Shown here piece by piece: positions 7,555 to 15,336 of a DNA stretch of 41,766 bases. The translations under genes were made by a program, and so were the position numbers. The notes beneath the pieces were generated by a model. That model was not told where the DNA came from. It ran no database searches and saw nothing but the letters and a program-made list of their open reading frames with translations. Positions within the stretch are counted from its first letter, which is position 1; every line of letters starts with the position of its first letter. Location of the stretch: positions 1 through 41,766 of the forward strand of contig VEQW01000002.1 of assembly GCA_018883025.1 (NCBI GenBank), in the 5' to 3' direction. The stretch is from Solirubrobacterales bacterium. GTDB lineage: Bacteria > Actinomycetota > Thermoleophilia > Solirubrobacterales > 70-9.

Positions 7555-8226
7555 GTGGCGCTGCCCCGCAGGTTCGACCGGCGTCCCCCGGACCGGGACA
7601 ACACGCGCATCAACGAGCGGATCAGGGTGCCCGAAGTCCGGCTGATCGGGGCCGACGGCGAACAGGTAGGGATCGTCGAGACCGACAAGGCGATGGAGAT
7701 GGCCCGAGACGCCGACCTCGACCTGGTCGAGGTGGCTGCGGGCGCGAAGCCGCCCGTAGCCCGGCTGCTCGACTACTCGAAGTACAAGTACGAGCAGGAG
7801 CAGAAGGAGAAGGCCGCCCGGAAGCACCAGACCCAGGTGAACGTCCGGGAGATAAAGCTCCGGCCCAAGATTGCCGACAACGACTACCGGACCAAGCGGG
7901 GTCACGTCGAGCGCTTCCTCCGTCAGGGCGACAAGGTGAAGGTGACGATCATGTTCCGCGGTCGGGAGCAGGCCCACCCCCAGCGGGGGCGTGACCTGCT
8001 CGATCGTCTCGTCGAAGACCTCGGGGAGCTCGCCGAGGTCGAGAGCGCACCACTCCAGGAGGGCCGGAACATGAGCATGCTGGTCGGCCCATCGAAGGAG
8101 GCCCTTCGTCAGGCCCGGGCCGACTCCCCGCCGGACGGTACGGAGGATGAAAGCGCCTCCGACACCGGTGCACCCGCGACCGGAGAGGTCGCCGAGGATG
8201 CCCCGGACGAAGCGGCCGCCGGCTAG
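7555..8226 (+). CDS. infC: Translation initiation factor IF-3
   Basis: IF-3 binds the 30S subunit, blocks premature 50S joining and checks start codon-initiator tRNA pairing. The N-domain begins at NTRINERIRVPEVRLIG. The linker and C-domain contain KYKYEQEQKEK, EIKLRPKIADNDYRTK and KVTIMFRGREQAHPQ, all family hallmarks. The protein is 223 residues, about 45 longer than usual because of an acidic Ser/Thr/Ala/Pro tail after MSMLVGPSKE; such tails are common in actinobacteria. An in-frame TGA at 7531 confines the start, making GTG 7555 the first usable codon. No AUU/AUC start is available at this point, unlike the self-regulated enterobacterial gene. The Shine-Dalgarno is poor. Its TAG stop is shared, through the palindrome CTAG, with the convergent wecB, which separates it from rpmI-rplT. 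Confidence 0.95.
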   Translation: MALPRRFDRRPPDRDNTRINERIRVPEVRLIGADGEQVGIVETDKAMEMARDADLDLVEVAAGAKPPVARLLDYSKYKYEQEQKEKAARKHQTQVNVREIKLRPKIADNDYRTKRGHVERFLRQGDKVKVTIMFRGREQAHPQRGRDLLDRLVEDLGELAEVESAPLQEGRNMSMLVGPSKEALRQARADSPPDGTEDESASDTGAPATGEVAEDAPDEAAAG

Positions 8227-9305
8227 TCCCCGGCAAGCACCTCGGCGGCACGAAGACCGGCCCGACCGTCCCAGAGTGGCGGTGGACTCACCGCTTCGTC
8301 GGCCCGGGAGGCCAACAGGCCAGGTATCTCCGGGATCTTCCTGGGGTCGAGGCCCAGAAGGGTGTTGGTTCCCTGCTCGACGGTCACCGGTCGCTCGGTG
8401 TTGTCTCGGAGGGTGAAGCAGGGCACGCCCAGGTAGGTGGTCTCTTCCTGGATCCCGCCCGAGTCGGTCAGCACTGCGGCGGCATCCGCCTCGAGCGAAA
8501 GGAAGTCGAGGTAGCCGACCGGCTCGGTCAGGACGACCCCCTCGGGTTCGGCACCCAGATCCGCGATCATCGCCCGGGTCCGCGGGTGGACCGGGAAGAT
8601 CACGGGCAGCTCCTTCCCAACCGCGCTGAGGGCCTCGATCGCCTCACCTAGAAGCGGACCGTCGACCAGGGCCGGGCGGTGCAGGGTCACCAGCAGGAAG
8701 TTGTCCGGCTCGAGACCGAGAGAGTCGGCCTTCCCGATGGCCCGGAAGCGGTCCTCCAGCCGGACCAGGGTGTCGATCATCGTGTTGCCGACCAGGTGGA
8801 CCCAGTCGGGATCGATCCCCTCGTCGGCAAGGTTTCGATCGGCGGCCTCGGAGTGGGTGAACAGGACCTCGGCGAGGTGGTCGGTGAGGATCCGGTTGAG
8901 TTCCTCCGGCATCGTCCGATCGCCGCTCCTCAGGCCGGATTCGACGTGACCCACCGGGATCCCCATCTTCGACGCCGTCAGGGCTGCGGCCGCGGTCGAG
9001 TTGACGTCCCCCGGGACCAGGACCAGATCCGGTGCTTCGATCTCCAGGACCGGCTCGAGGCGCTCCATCACCCTGGCGGTCTGGAGCGCGTGGCTGCCGG
9101 AGCCCACCTCGAGTGTGTGGTCCGGCTGCGGCATTCCGAGCTCCTCGAAGAAGACCTCCGACATCATCCTGTCGTAGTGCTGGCCGGTGTGGACGATCAC
9201 CTGCTCCGTCCCCGGCAGTACCTCGGCGATCCCCTCGACCACCGGGGCCATCTTGATGAAGTTCGGCCTGGTGCCGAGGACGTGCAGCACTTTTGATGGT
9301 GCCAT
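8223..9305 (-). CDS. wecB: UDP-N-acetylglucosamine 2-epimerase (non-hydrolysing)
   Basis: This enzyme interconverts UDP-GlcNAc and UDP-ManNAc for cell-surface polysaccharide or teichoic-type polymer synthesis. The 360 residues cover the full GT-B-like fold: GTRPNFIKMAPVV, HTGQHYDRMMSEVFF, VPGDVNST (catalytic Asp region), GHVESGLRS, MPEELNRILTD (two catalytic Glu regions), TLHRPALVDG and TDSGGIQEETTYLGVPC. All match WecB/MnaA-type proteins. ATG 9305 gives the conserved N-terminus; a TACCCT box ends 9 bases upstream and no Shine-Dalgarno is seen. It lies on the opposite strand between infC and rpmI, an unexpected position because infC-rpmI-rplT is normally one operon. It is read convergently with infC and divergently from rpmI. 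No other polysaccharide gene is adjacent. Confidence 0.93.
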   Translation of the reverse strand: MAPSKVLHVLGTRPNFIKMAPVVEGIAEVLPGTEQVIVHTGQHYDRMMSEVFFEELGMPQPDHTLEVGSGSHALQTARVMERLEPVLEIEAPDLVLVPGDVNSTAAAALTASKMGIPVGHVESGLRSGDRTMPEELNRILTDHLAEVLFTHSEAADRNLADEGIDPDWVHLVGNTMIDTLVRLEDRFRAIGKADSLGLEPDNFLLVTLHRPALVDGPLLGEAIEALSAVGKELPVIFPVHPRTRAMIADLGAEPEGVVLTEPVGYLDFLSLEADAAAVLTDSGGIQEETTYLGVPCFTLRDNTERPVTVEQGTNTLLGLDPRKIPEIPGLLASRADEAVSPPPLWDGRAGLRAAEVLAGD

Positions 9306-9314
9306 CGGTCAGGC

Positions 9315-9320
9315 AGGGTA
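9315..9320 (-). promoter_or_regulatory. -10 box (TACCCT) for wecB
   Basis: On the minus strand, TACCCT ends 9 bases before the ATG at 9305, predicting a leader of only 2-3 bases. No Shine-Dalgarno is seen in the gap. Confidence 0.4.
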
Positions 9321-9357
9321 TCCCCAGAGGGCGGAGGCTCCCTTGCCCGCGGCGGGA

Positions 9358-9391
9358 CCCGGACACCGGGATTTCCGATTCTGATTAGATG
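9358..9391 (+). promoter_or_regulatory. rpmI upstream region: CCCGG-ACA-CCGGG palindrome and TTAGAT -10-like element
   Basis: A perfect 5-base inverted repeat with a 3-base spacer (9358-9370) precedes GATTAGATGATC, in which TTAGAT (9385-9390) ends 9 bases before ATG 9400. No Shine-Dalgarno precedes rpmI. The wecB insertion means rpmI-rplT needs its own promoter, and this is the best candidate in the 94-base divergent gap. Confidence 0.35.
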
Positions 9392-9399
9392 ATCGGCCC

Positions 9400-9594
9400 A
9401 TGCCGAAGATGAAGACCCACTCCGGAGCCAAGAAGCGGTTCCGCAAGACCGCGAAGGGCAAGCTGCGCGGCAGGCACGCCTTCTCGAGCCACATCCTCGA
9501 GAAGAAGTCGCCCAAGCGCAAGCGCGGAATGGCTCGCCCGGCTGAGATCAAGAGGCCCGACAGGCGTCGGGTCAGGAAGATGCTCGGAGGCTGA
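9400..9594 (+). CDS. rpmI: 50S ribosomal protein L35 (bL35)
   Basis: This 64-residue, very basic protein of the large subunit begins [21 protein letters not shown], an almost invariant bL35 N-terminus, and contains [12 protein letters not shown]. It is full length. ATG 9400 is the only sensible start. rplT follows after 3 bases with GGAGG inside the rpmI end, so the two are co-translated. It is divergent from wecB rather than following infC, so it probably starts its own transcript. Confidence 0.97.
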   Translation: MPKMKTHSGAKKRFRKTAKGKLRGRHAFSSHILEKKSPKRKRGMARPAEIKRPDRRRVRKMLGG

Positions 9595-9597
9595 GCC

Positions 9598-9957
9598 GTG
9601 CCACGGGTAAAGCGTTCGGTGAACGCCCGCAAGAAGCGCCGCAAGGCACTCGCGCAGGCCAAGGGTTACCACGGCCGCAGGAACAGCTCCTACAAGCTGG
9701 CGAAGGAGCAGTTGATGCGTTCCGGTGCCTACGCCTACCGCGACAGGAGGGTCCGGAAGAGGGATTTCCGTCGACTCTGGATCACCAGAATCAATGCTGC
9801 GGCACGGGCCGAGGGCATGAAGTACTCGGAATTGATGAACGGTCTCGGTGCGGCCGGTGTCGAGGTGAACAGGAAGATGCTTGCCGACATCGCGGTCAAC
9901 GATCCCGAGGGTTTCCGGCGATTTGTGGAGCTTGCCCGGGAGGGTGCCTCCGGCTGA
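9598..9957 (+). CDS. rplT: 50S ribosomal protein L20 (bL20)
   Basis: This 119-residue early-assembly 23S rRNA-binding protein matches bL20 throughout: [73 protein letters not shown] and [12 protein letters not shown]. It uses a GTG start just after the rpmI stop, with GGAGG upstream. In other bacteria L20 represses its own operon by binding the leader mRNA; with infC detached here, any such control could act only on rpmI-rplT. An intrinsic terminator follows the stop codon. Confidence 0.97.
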   Translation: MPRVKRSVNARKKRRKALAQAKGYHGRRNSSYKLAKEQLMRSGAYAYRDRRVRKRDFRRLWITRINAAARAEGMKYSELMNGLGAAGVEVNRKMLADIAVNDPEGFRRFVELAREGASG

Positions 9958-9981
9958 CCGAAGCCGGCACCCAGGGAGCCC

Positions 9982-10016
9982 GGGCGGTACCGCGGAGGCG
10001 GGCCGCCCTTTTTCTT
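9982..10016 (+). terminator. Intrinsic terminator after rplT
   Basis: GGGCGG pairs with CCGCCC (10003-10008), extendable by one G-T pair, around a 13-15 base loop. It is followed directly by TTTTTCTT. It ends 23 bases before the downstream methyltransferase start, so that gene is either read through at low level or has its own promoter. Confidence 0.7.
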
Positions 10017-10039
10017 GCCGGGGCTCCAGGATCGCGGCG

Positions 10040-10774
10040 ATGGAGATGATCACCAGTTCCGACAACAAGAGGCTGAAGATGGTCGCCAAGCTGAGGCGGA
10101 GGAAGACCCGTGAGAAGGAGGGCCTCTTCCTGACCGAGGGCGAGGACCTCCTCGAAGCGGGCTTGGCCGCCGGGTGGAGGCCGGAGGTCTCCCTGGTTGC
10201 TGCAGGGTCAGGCCTCGATGGAGAGGAGACCGACCCCGTCCTCCTCGATGCAGCATCTGCCCTCGGCTCCGGAACGAGGGCGATCGCCATCTGGCCCGTC
10301 CGGTGGTCGGAGGTGGATGGGGGGACCTGCATCTTCCTTGCAGGCCTTTCCGACCCGGGAAACACCGGATCGATCATCCGGACGACCGACGCCCTGCTGG
10401 AAGCAACCGTGGTCATCGGGCCGAACGGGGCCGACCCCTTCTCGCCGGCCGCGGTGAGGGCCAGCATGGGAGCAATCTTCAGCCAGGCCGTGGCCCGGGG
10501 TGATGTCGGAACGACCCCGACTCCCCGGATCGGCCTGGTGGCCGAAGGGGGATCCGAGCCAGTCGCCCCTTCGGGTCCGGTGACCCTCTGCCTGGGCTCG
10601 GAAAGGGAAGGGCTGGAACCCGAGGTCTTGAATCAATGTGATGAAAGGTGGACCATTCCGATGAGGGGCGGCGCAGCCGGCTCACTGAACGTCGCCGCCG
10701 CAGCCGCGATCGCCTGTGATCGGTTGAGGGCCGTCTCGAACCCGGCGGAGATGGCAGGAGGAGGTATCGGTTGA
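10040..10774 (+). CDS. SpoU/TrmH-family RNA 2'-O-methyltransferase (TsnR-like)
   Basis: This SAM-dependent ribose methyltransferase of the SPOUT (trefoil-knot) class probably acts on 23S rRNA. All three SpoU motifs are present: LSDPGNTGSIIRTTDA, LCLGSEREGLEPEV and IPMRGGAAGSLNVAAAAAI. The N-terminal ~95 residues resemble the rRNA-binding domain of this group (SSDNKRLKMVAKLRRRKTREKEGLFLTEGEDLL). The track start at 9881 lies inside rplT; ATG 10040 is chosen because AGGA sits 8 bases upstream (ATG 10046 is the alternative). The 244-residue product is slightly short but complete. In mycobacteria the gene after rplT is also of this type (tsnR). Its stop overlaps the TTG start of pheS in TTGA. The target nucleotide cannot be read from sequence. 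Confidence 0.85.
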   Translation: MEMITSSDNKRLKMVAKLRRRKTREKEGLFLTEGEDLLEAGLAAGWRPEVSLVAAGSGLDGEETDPVLLDAASALGSGTRAIAIWPVRWSEVDGGTCIFLAGLSDPGNTGSIIRTTDALLEATVVIGPNGADPFSPAAVRASMGAIFSQAVARGDVGTTPTPRIGLVAEGGSEPVAPSGPVTLCLGSEREGLEPEVLNQCDERWTIPMRGGAAGSLNVAAAAAIACDRLRAVSNPAEMAGGGIG

Positions 10775-11865
10775 GCGTCGAGCGAATAGGCAAGATCGAG
10801 GAAGAGGCCGCGGCAGCGATCGCCGGCGCCGGCGACACAGCCGAGCTGGAGGAGGCCCGGGTCAGGTTCCTGGGACGGAAGGCTGAGCTGACCGGGATCC
10901 TCCGCGGAATCTCGGACCTCGATCCATCGGAACGGGGCGAGGTAGGTTCGGCTGCGAACCGGGCCAGGGAGGCAATCGAGGCCCTTGTGGCTGGGCGTGC
11001 AGGGGAACTCGAACGGGAGGAGTTGGGACGCTCACTCGAGACTGACCGGCTCGACGTGACCCTGCCGGGTAGCCCGCCCCGGCCAGTTGGTCACCTGCAT
11101 CCCGTGACCAGGACACGGCGGCTGATCGAGGACGTCCTGGTCGGACTGGGGTACCGGGTGGTCGAGGGTCCCGAAGTCGAGCACGACTTCTACAACTTCA
11201 CTGCCCTGAACCATCCCGAGGGCCATCCCGCCCGGATGCTCCAGGACACCTTCTACGTCGAACCTTCCGAAGACCTCGATCCCTCCTGCGGAAGCGGCCC
11301 GATGGACGTCCTGCTCCGGACCCACACTTCGCCGATGCAGGTCAGGGCGATGGAGGATTCACCACCGCCCCTCTTCGTGATCGTTCCGGGAAAGACCTAC
11401 CGTCGGGACTCCGATGCAACCCACAGTCCGATGTTCCATCAGGTCGAGGGGCTTGCCGTCGGAGAGGGCCTGACTCTCGCCGACCTGAAGGGAACCCTGC
11501 TCGAGATGCTGAGGGCGCTGTTCGGTCCCGACCGCGAAGTCCGCATGCGCCCACACTTCTTCCCGTTCACCGAACCCTCGGTCGAGTTCGACGTCTCCTG
11601 CTTCCGGTGCGGTGGGCAGGGTGAGCTCGAGGGCGGCGAAAGGTGCGGACTCTGCAAGGGGATCGGCTGGATCGAGCTCGGCGGTGCCGGAATGGTCGAT
11701 CCGAACGTGTTCGGCTTCGTCTCGGAGCACGGATACGACCCCGACACGGTTACTGGCTTCGCCTTCGGGTTCGGGGTCGAGCGGATCGCGATGCTTCGTC
11801 ACGGAATGGGCGACCTTCGTTTCCTGTTCGAGAACGACGTCAGGATGTTGGAGCAGTTCTCGTGA
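10771..11865 (+). CDS. pheS: Phenylalanyl-tRNA synthetase alpha subunit
   Basis: This is the catalytic class II subunit of the (alpha-beta)2 PheRS. The 364 residues start with the tRNA-binding coiled coil (about 1-90), followed by HPVTRTRRLIEDVLVGLGYRVVEGPEVEHDFYNFTALN. Motif 2 is GKTYRRDSDATHSPMFHQVEGL, and motif 3 is FAFGFGVERIAMLRHGMGDLR. Between PHFFPFTEPSVEFDVSC and GAGMVDPNVF lies CFRC...CGLC, the four-Cys insert seen in many Gram-positive PheS proteins and probably metal-binding. TTG 10771 overlaps the previous stop and is preceded by AGGAGGAGGT, a strong Shine-Dalgarno. The pheT start overlaps the stop in GTGA. Confidence 0.97.
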   Translation: MSVERIGKIEEEAAAAIAGAGDTAELEEARVRFLGRKAELTGILRGISDLDPSERGEVGSAANRAREAIEALVAGRAGELEREELGRSLETDRLDVTLPGSPPRPVGHLHPVTRTRRLIEDVLVGLGYRVVEGPEVEHDFYNFTALNHPEGHPARMLQDTFYVEPSEDLDPSCGSGPMDVLLRTHTSPMQVRAMEDSPPPLFVIVPGKTYRRDSDATHSPMFHQVEGLAVGEGLTLADLKGTLLEMLRALFGPDREVRMRPHFFPFTEPSVEFDVSCFRCGGQGELEGGERCGLCKGIGWIELGGAGMVDPNVFGFVSEHGYDPDTVTGFAFGFGVERIAMLRHGMGDLRFLFENDVRMLEQFS

Positions 11866-14306
11866 GGGTCCCGGTTTCCTGGCTTGCCGAGTACTGCGAT
11901 CCCGGACTCGAGCCCGGGGACCTCGCCCGTCGTCTGGCAATGACCGGTACCGAGGTCGAGCGGGTAAGCGGGAGGATGGGTGGAGACACCGGGCGCTTCG
12001 TGATCGGGAGGACCCTCGAGGTCGGTCCCCATCCCGATGCCGATCGCCTCAGCGTCTGCGAGGTCGACGACGGAACGGGGACCCGGACGATCGTCTGTGG
12101 TGCCCCGAACGTGGCGGCCGGCCAGACCGTCGTCGTCGCCCTCCCGGGTGCGGTCATGCCCAGCGGTATGGAGATCGGCGAGGCAGAGCTCCGGGGAGTG
12201 CTCTCGAGCGGGATGATCTGCTCCGAGGCGGAGCTGGGCCTGGGCGATGAGGACGATGGGATCCTCGTGCTCGAGGACGGCCCGGAGCCGGGGACCCCGG
12301 CGACCGAAGTCCTTTCGCTGGACGAACCGGTGCTCGAACTGGAGGTCACTCCGAATCGCCCCGACTGCCTCTCGATCTATGGCGTGGCAAGGGAGGTGCA
12401 TGCGGTCACCGGAGCCGAGCTCGCCGATCCGCCGTGGGATGGCTGGATCGATCCGGGCCCGGAGGAGGTTTCGGGATTGGCGTCGGTCCGCATAGACGAT
12501 CCCCAACTCTGTCCCCGGTTCACCCTTCGAGTCTTCACCGGGGTCGAAGTGGGGGAGTCGCCCGCCTGGCTCAAGGATCGATTGGTATCAGCAGGACAGC
12601 GGCCGATCAACAACGTGGTCGACGTAACCAACTACGTGATGCTGCTTACGGGCCAGCCGCTCCATGCCTTCGATCTCGACCGGGTTCCCGGTGGCGAGCT
12701 CGTGGTCAGGGCCGCGATCGAGGGGGAGAAGGTCGAGACCCTCGACGGGGTAGAACGGGAACTGCCCGAGGGAACCGTGGTCGTCTGCGACCGCGACGGC
12801 CCGACGGCAATAGCCGGAATCATGGGTGGGGCATCGTCCGAGGTCTCGACCGGGACCACCTCCGTCCTCCTCGAAGTCGCGACCTGGGATGGCCCGGGAA
12901 TCCTCAAGTCCTCGAGGGAACTCGGGCTTCGCTCCGAGGCCTCGAACCGGTTCGAGAAGGGCCTCCACCCGGCGCTCGCCTCGCGGGCTCAGGCGATCGC
13001 CTCGAGGCTGCTGGTCGAAGTATGCGGCTGCGAGGCGGTCCCGGGAATGGTGGACGAAGGCGCTGGGATGCCTGAGGAAGGGTCGGTCAGGCTCGGCGTC
13101 GGGACCACAGCCCGCGTCCTCGGCATGGAGATCCCCCCTGCGACCCAGGAGGAATCCTTGGAGCGCCTCGGATTCGCGGTCGAGGCGGGCGAGGCTGGCT
13201 TCTCGGTCCTCGTACCACCGGACAGGGCCTTCGACGTCACCAGGGAGATCGACCTGGTCGAGGAGGTGGCTCGGGTGGCAGATCTCGACGCAGCGCTTCC
13301 GGCGACCCTGCCCGCCACCTCGGGGGGCGGTCTGTCGCGCGAGCAGGCCTTGAGACGAACTGCGGAGGACGCCATCGTCGCGGCCGGTTTCGACGAGGCC
13401 GTCTCCTGGAGCTTTACATCGGCGGACTCGATCGCGACCCTCGGCCTGGACCCGACCGGCGACCCCAGGGCCCGGCCGGTGGCGATCTCGAATCCCCTCT
13501 CTGAGGAACAGGCCGTAATGCGGACGACCCTGCTCACCTCGCTCGTCGATGCGGCCTCGAGGAACCTCGCACGGGGCACCGGCGGGGTGCGGCTCTTCGA
13601 GTCGGGGCGTATCTACCTGCCGCCGGCCGGGAACGATGAGGCAGGGGGCAGCTTCCCGGGGGACCGCCCTGCCCCGGCGTTTGAACCACTGATGCTCGGG
13701 GCACTGGTTTGCGGTGACCTCGTACCCGGGGATTGGCGAGGTGACGGCGTGTCGGCAGACTTCTTCTCGCTGAAGGGGGTCCTCGAGCAGGTAGCGGGTT
13801 CGATTGGCGTTTCGATCGAGGTAATCCCCGGCACGGAGCCTTTCCTGCATCCCGGCAAGGCCGGTCGCGTCCTGGTCGACGGCCAGGACGTCGGCTGGAT
13901 GGGCGAACTCCACCCTTCGGTCGGCTCGGCGTTCGGGCTGGGCCCTTCCGTTGCCTTCGAGGTAGGACTCGAGCGGCTGGTGGCGGCCTCTCCGTCCGGC
14001 CAGGAGAGCTTTGTCGAGGTACCGAGCTTTCCCCCGGTCGAACGGGACCTGGCGATCGTCATCCCGGAGACGGTAGGGGCATCCGAGATCGAGGCAGCCC
14101 TGCGAAAGGCCGGGGGGGACCTGCTCGAGGAAGTGGTCCTGTTCGATCGCTACACCGGGGAGCAGGTCGGCGAAGGGCTCTGTTCGCTCGCCTTCAGCCT
14201 GAGGTTCCGCGCGCCAGACCGGACCCTGGCGGATCAGGACGTCGATCCCCTCTGGGAGACGATCGTCGAATCGGTCGAATCGATCGGGGGGACCATCCGT
14301 GGCTGA
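11862..14306 (+). CDS. pheT: Phenylalanyl-tRNA synthetase beta subunit
   Basis: This is the 814-residue structural/editing subunit of PheRS. The track start at 11643 is a shadow of pheS; GTG 11862 (VRVPVSWLAEYCDPGL) gives the canonical N-terminus and overlaps the pheS stop by 4 bases. Domains in order: EMAP-type tRNA-binding fold (about residues 40-150, VCGAPNVAAGQTVVVALPGA); B3/B4 editing domain (NNVVDVTNYVMLLTGQPLHAFDLD, AIAGIMGGASSEV); B5 domain with FDVTREIDLVEEVARV; a catalytic-like module; and a C-terminal ferredoxin-fold anticodon-binding domain (PVERDLAIVIPETV ... LAFSLRFRAPDRTLADQDV). Its last 8 bases overlap the argC start, so the arginine genes are coupled to pheST. Confidence 0.97.
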   Translation: MRVPVSWLAEYCDPGLEPGDLARRLAMTGTEVERVSGRMGGDTGRFVIGRTLEVGPHPDADRLSVCEVDDGTGTRTIVCGAPNVAAGQTVVVALPGAVMPSGMEIGEAELRGVLSSGMICSEAELGLGDEDDGILVLEDGPEPGTPATEVLSLDEPVLELEVTPNRPDCLSIYGVAREVHAVTGAELADPPWDGWIDPGPEEVSGLASVRIDDPQLCPRFTLRVFTGVEVGESPAWLKDRLVSAGQRPINNVVDVTNYVMLLTGQPLHAFDLDRVPGGELVVRAAIEGEKVETLDGVERELPEGTVVVCDRDGPTAIAGIMGGASSEVSTGTTSVLLEVATWDGPGILKSSRELGLRSEASNRFEKGLHPALASRAQAIASRLLVEVCGCEAVPGMVDEGAGMPEEGSVRLGVGTTARVLGMEIPPATQEESLERLGFAVEAGEAGFSVLVPPDRAFDVTREIDLVEEVARVADLDAALPATLPATSGGGLSREQALRRTAEDAIVAAGFDEAVSWSFTSADSIATLGLDPTGDPRARPVAISNPLSEEQAVMRTTLLTSLVDAASRNLARGTGGVRLFESGRIYLPPAGNDEAGGSFPGDRPAPAFEPLMLGALVCGDLVPGDWRGDGVSADFFSLKGVLEQVAGSIGVSIEVIPGTEPFLHPGKAGRVLVDGQDVGWMGELHPSVGSAFGLGPSVAFEVGLERLVAASPSGQESFVEVPSFPPVERDLAIVIPETVGASEIEAALRKAGGDLLEEVVLFDRYTGEQVGEGLCSLAFSLRFRAPDRTLADQDVDPLWETIVESVESIGGTIRG

Positions 14307-15336
14307 ACCGATCACCGAACTGGTCGATGCTGGAGACAGACCACGGGTCCTGGTCGCTGGAGCGACCGGGTACACCGGCGCGCTTGCCGCGCGGCTGGTC
14401 GATGAACATCCCGGACTCGAGCTGGTCGCGGTAACGGCGCGGTCCCAGGTCGGGGAGCGACTGGGGGAGATTTATCCGAGGCATCCCGTCCCCCTCGAGA
14501 TCGAGGAACTCGACAGTCAGGTGATCGAGAGGGCCGATGCCGGAATCGTCGCGTACCCGCACGGTGCGGCAGCTCCGGTGGTGGCCGAGATGAGGGGTCT
14601 CGGACTGGTGGTGGTCGACCTGTCGGCCGACTTCCGCTTCCTCGAGCTGCCCGACTACGAGAAGACCTACGGTGACCACGGCGCCCCGGAACTGCTGGAT
14701 GGCGCCGTCTACGGGCTGCCGGAGCTGGACCGCGAGGCGGTCGCGGGCGCCGAGCTGGTCGCCAATCCCGGTTGCTACCCAACCGCTGCCCTGCTCGGTC
14801 TGGCTCCGCTGGTGCGGGCCGGGCATGCCGAGGACGTGGTGATCGATGCGAAGTCGGGAACCTCCGGGGCCGGGCGGGATGCCGGCGAGGCCTTCTCCTT
14901 CGTCAACGTGACCGAGAACGTTCGACCGTACAAGCCGGTCGGGCACCGTCACCGGCCGGAGATCCTCGAGAGACTCTCGACCCTCGCACCGGACGGGACG
15001 ACACCCTCGCTTACCTTCGTACCTCACCTGCTGCCAATCGACCAGGGCGAGCTCGTATCGGCATACGTGTCGATTCGGGGCGAGCTCTCCCAGGAGGAGC
15101 TCGACGCCCTCTATCGGGATGCCTATGGGAACGAGCCATTCGTCGAGGTCGTCGACAGCTCGCCCGGGGTCCGTGATGTGAGGGAGACCAACCGATGTCG
15201 GATCCAGGTGGTCGCCGGTGATGACCGGGTGCTCGTCTTCTCGGTGATCGACAACCTCTGGAAGGGGGCCTCGAGCCAGGCCATCCAGAACCTCAACCTG
15301 ATGCTCGGCCTGCCCGAGGAGGAGGGTCTCGAATGA
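14299..15336 (+). CDS. argC: N-acetyl-gamma-glutamyl-phosphate reductase
   Basis: This NADPH-dependent third step of ornithine synthesis reduces N-acetylglutamyl phosphate to the semialdehyde. The 345 residues include the nucleotide-binding start VAGATGYTGALAARLV, VDLSADFRF, the catalytic Cys159 in NPGCYPTAALLGLAPL, the segment DAKSGTSGAGRDAGEAFSFVNVTENVRPYKPVGHRHRPEI and a C-terminal NLWKGASSQAIQNLNLM. All are diagnostic. GTG 14299 overlaps pheT by 8 bases and adds about 10 residues ahead of the Rossmann fold. The argJ ATG overlaps its stop in ATGA. It belongs to a continuous argC-J-B-D run. Confidence 0.97.
   Translation: MAEPITELVDAGDRPRVLVAGATGYTGALAARLVDEHPGLELVAVTARSQVGERLGEIYPRHPVPLEIEELDSQVIERADAGIVAYPHGAAAPVVAEMRGLGLVVVDLSADFRFLELPDYEKTYGDHGAPELLDGAVYGLPELDREAVAGAELVANPGCYPTAALLGLAPLVRAGHAEDVVIDAKSGTSGAGRDAGEAFSFVNVTENVRPYKPVGHRHRPEILERLSTLAPDGTTPSLTFVPHLLPIDQGELVSAYVSIRGELSQEELDALYRDAYGNEPFVEVVDSSPGVRDVRETNRCRIQVVAGDDRVLVFSVIDNLWKGASSQAIQNLNLMLGLPEEEGLE

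Noticed and set aside
11590-11680. CFRC...CGLC zinc-like insert in PheS as a novelty
   Set aside because: The same four-Cys insert is common in PheS of Gram-positive bacteria, so it is noted in the annotation only.
12588-14375. 595-codon minus-strand ORF across pheT
   Set aside because: Compositional shadow of pheT; no domain recognisable. Similar long antisense shadows at 24133-25716 (dnaE), 33331-34683 (helicase) and 39366-40934 (NDH-2) were dropped for the same reason.
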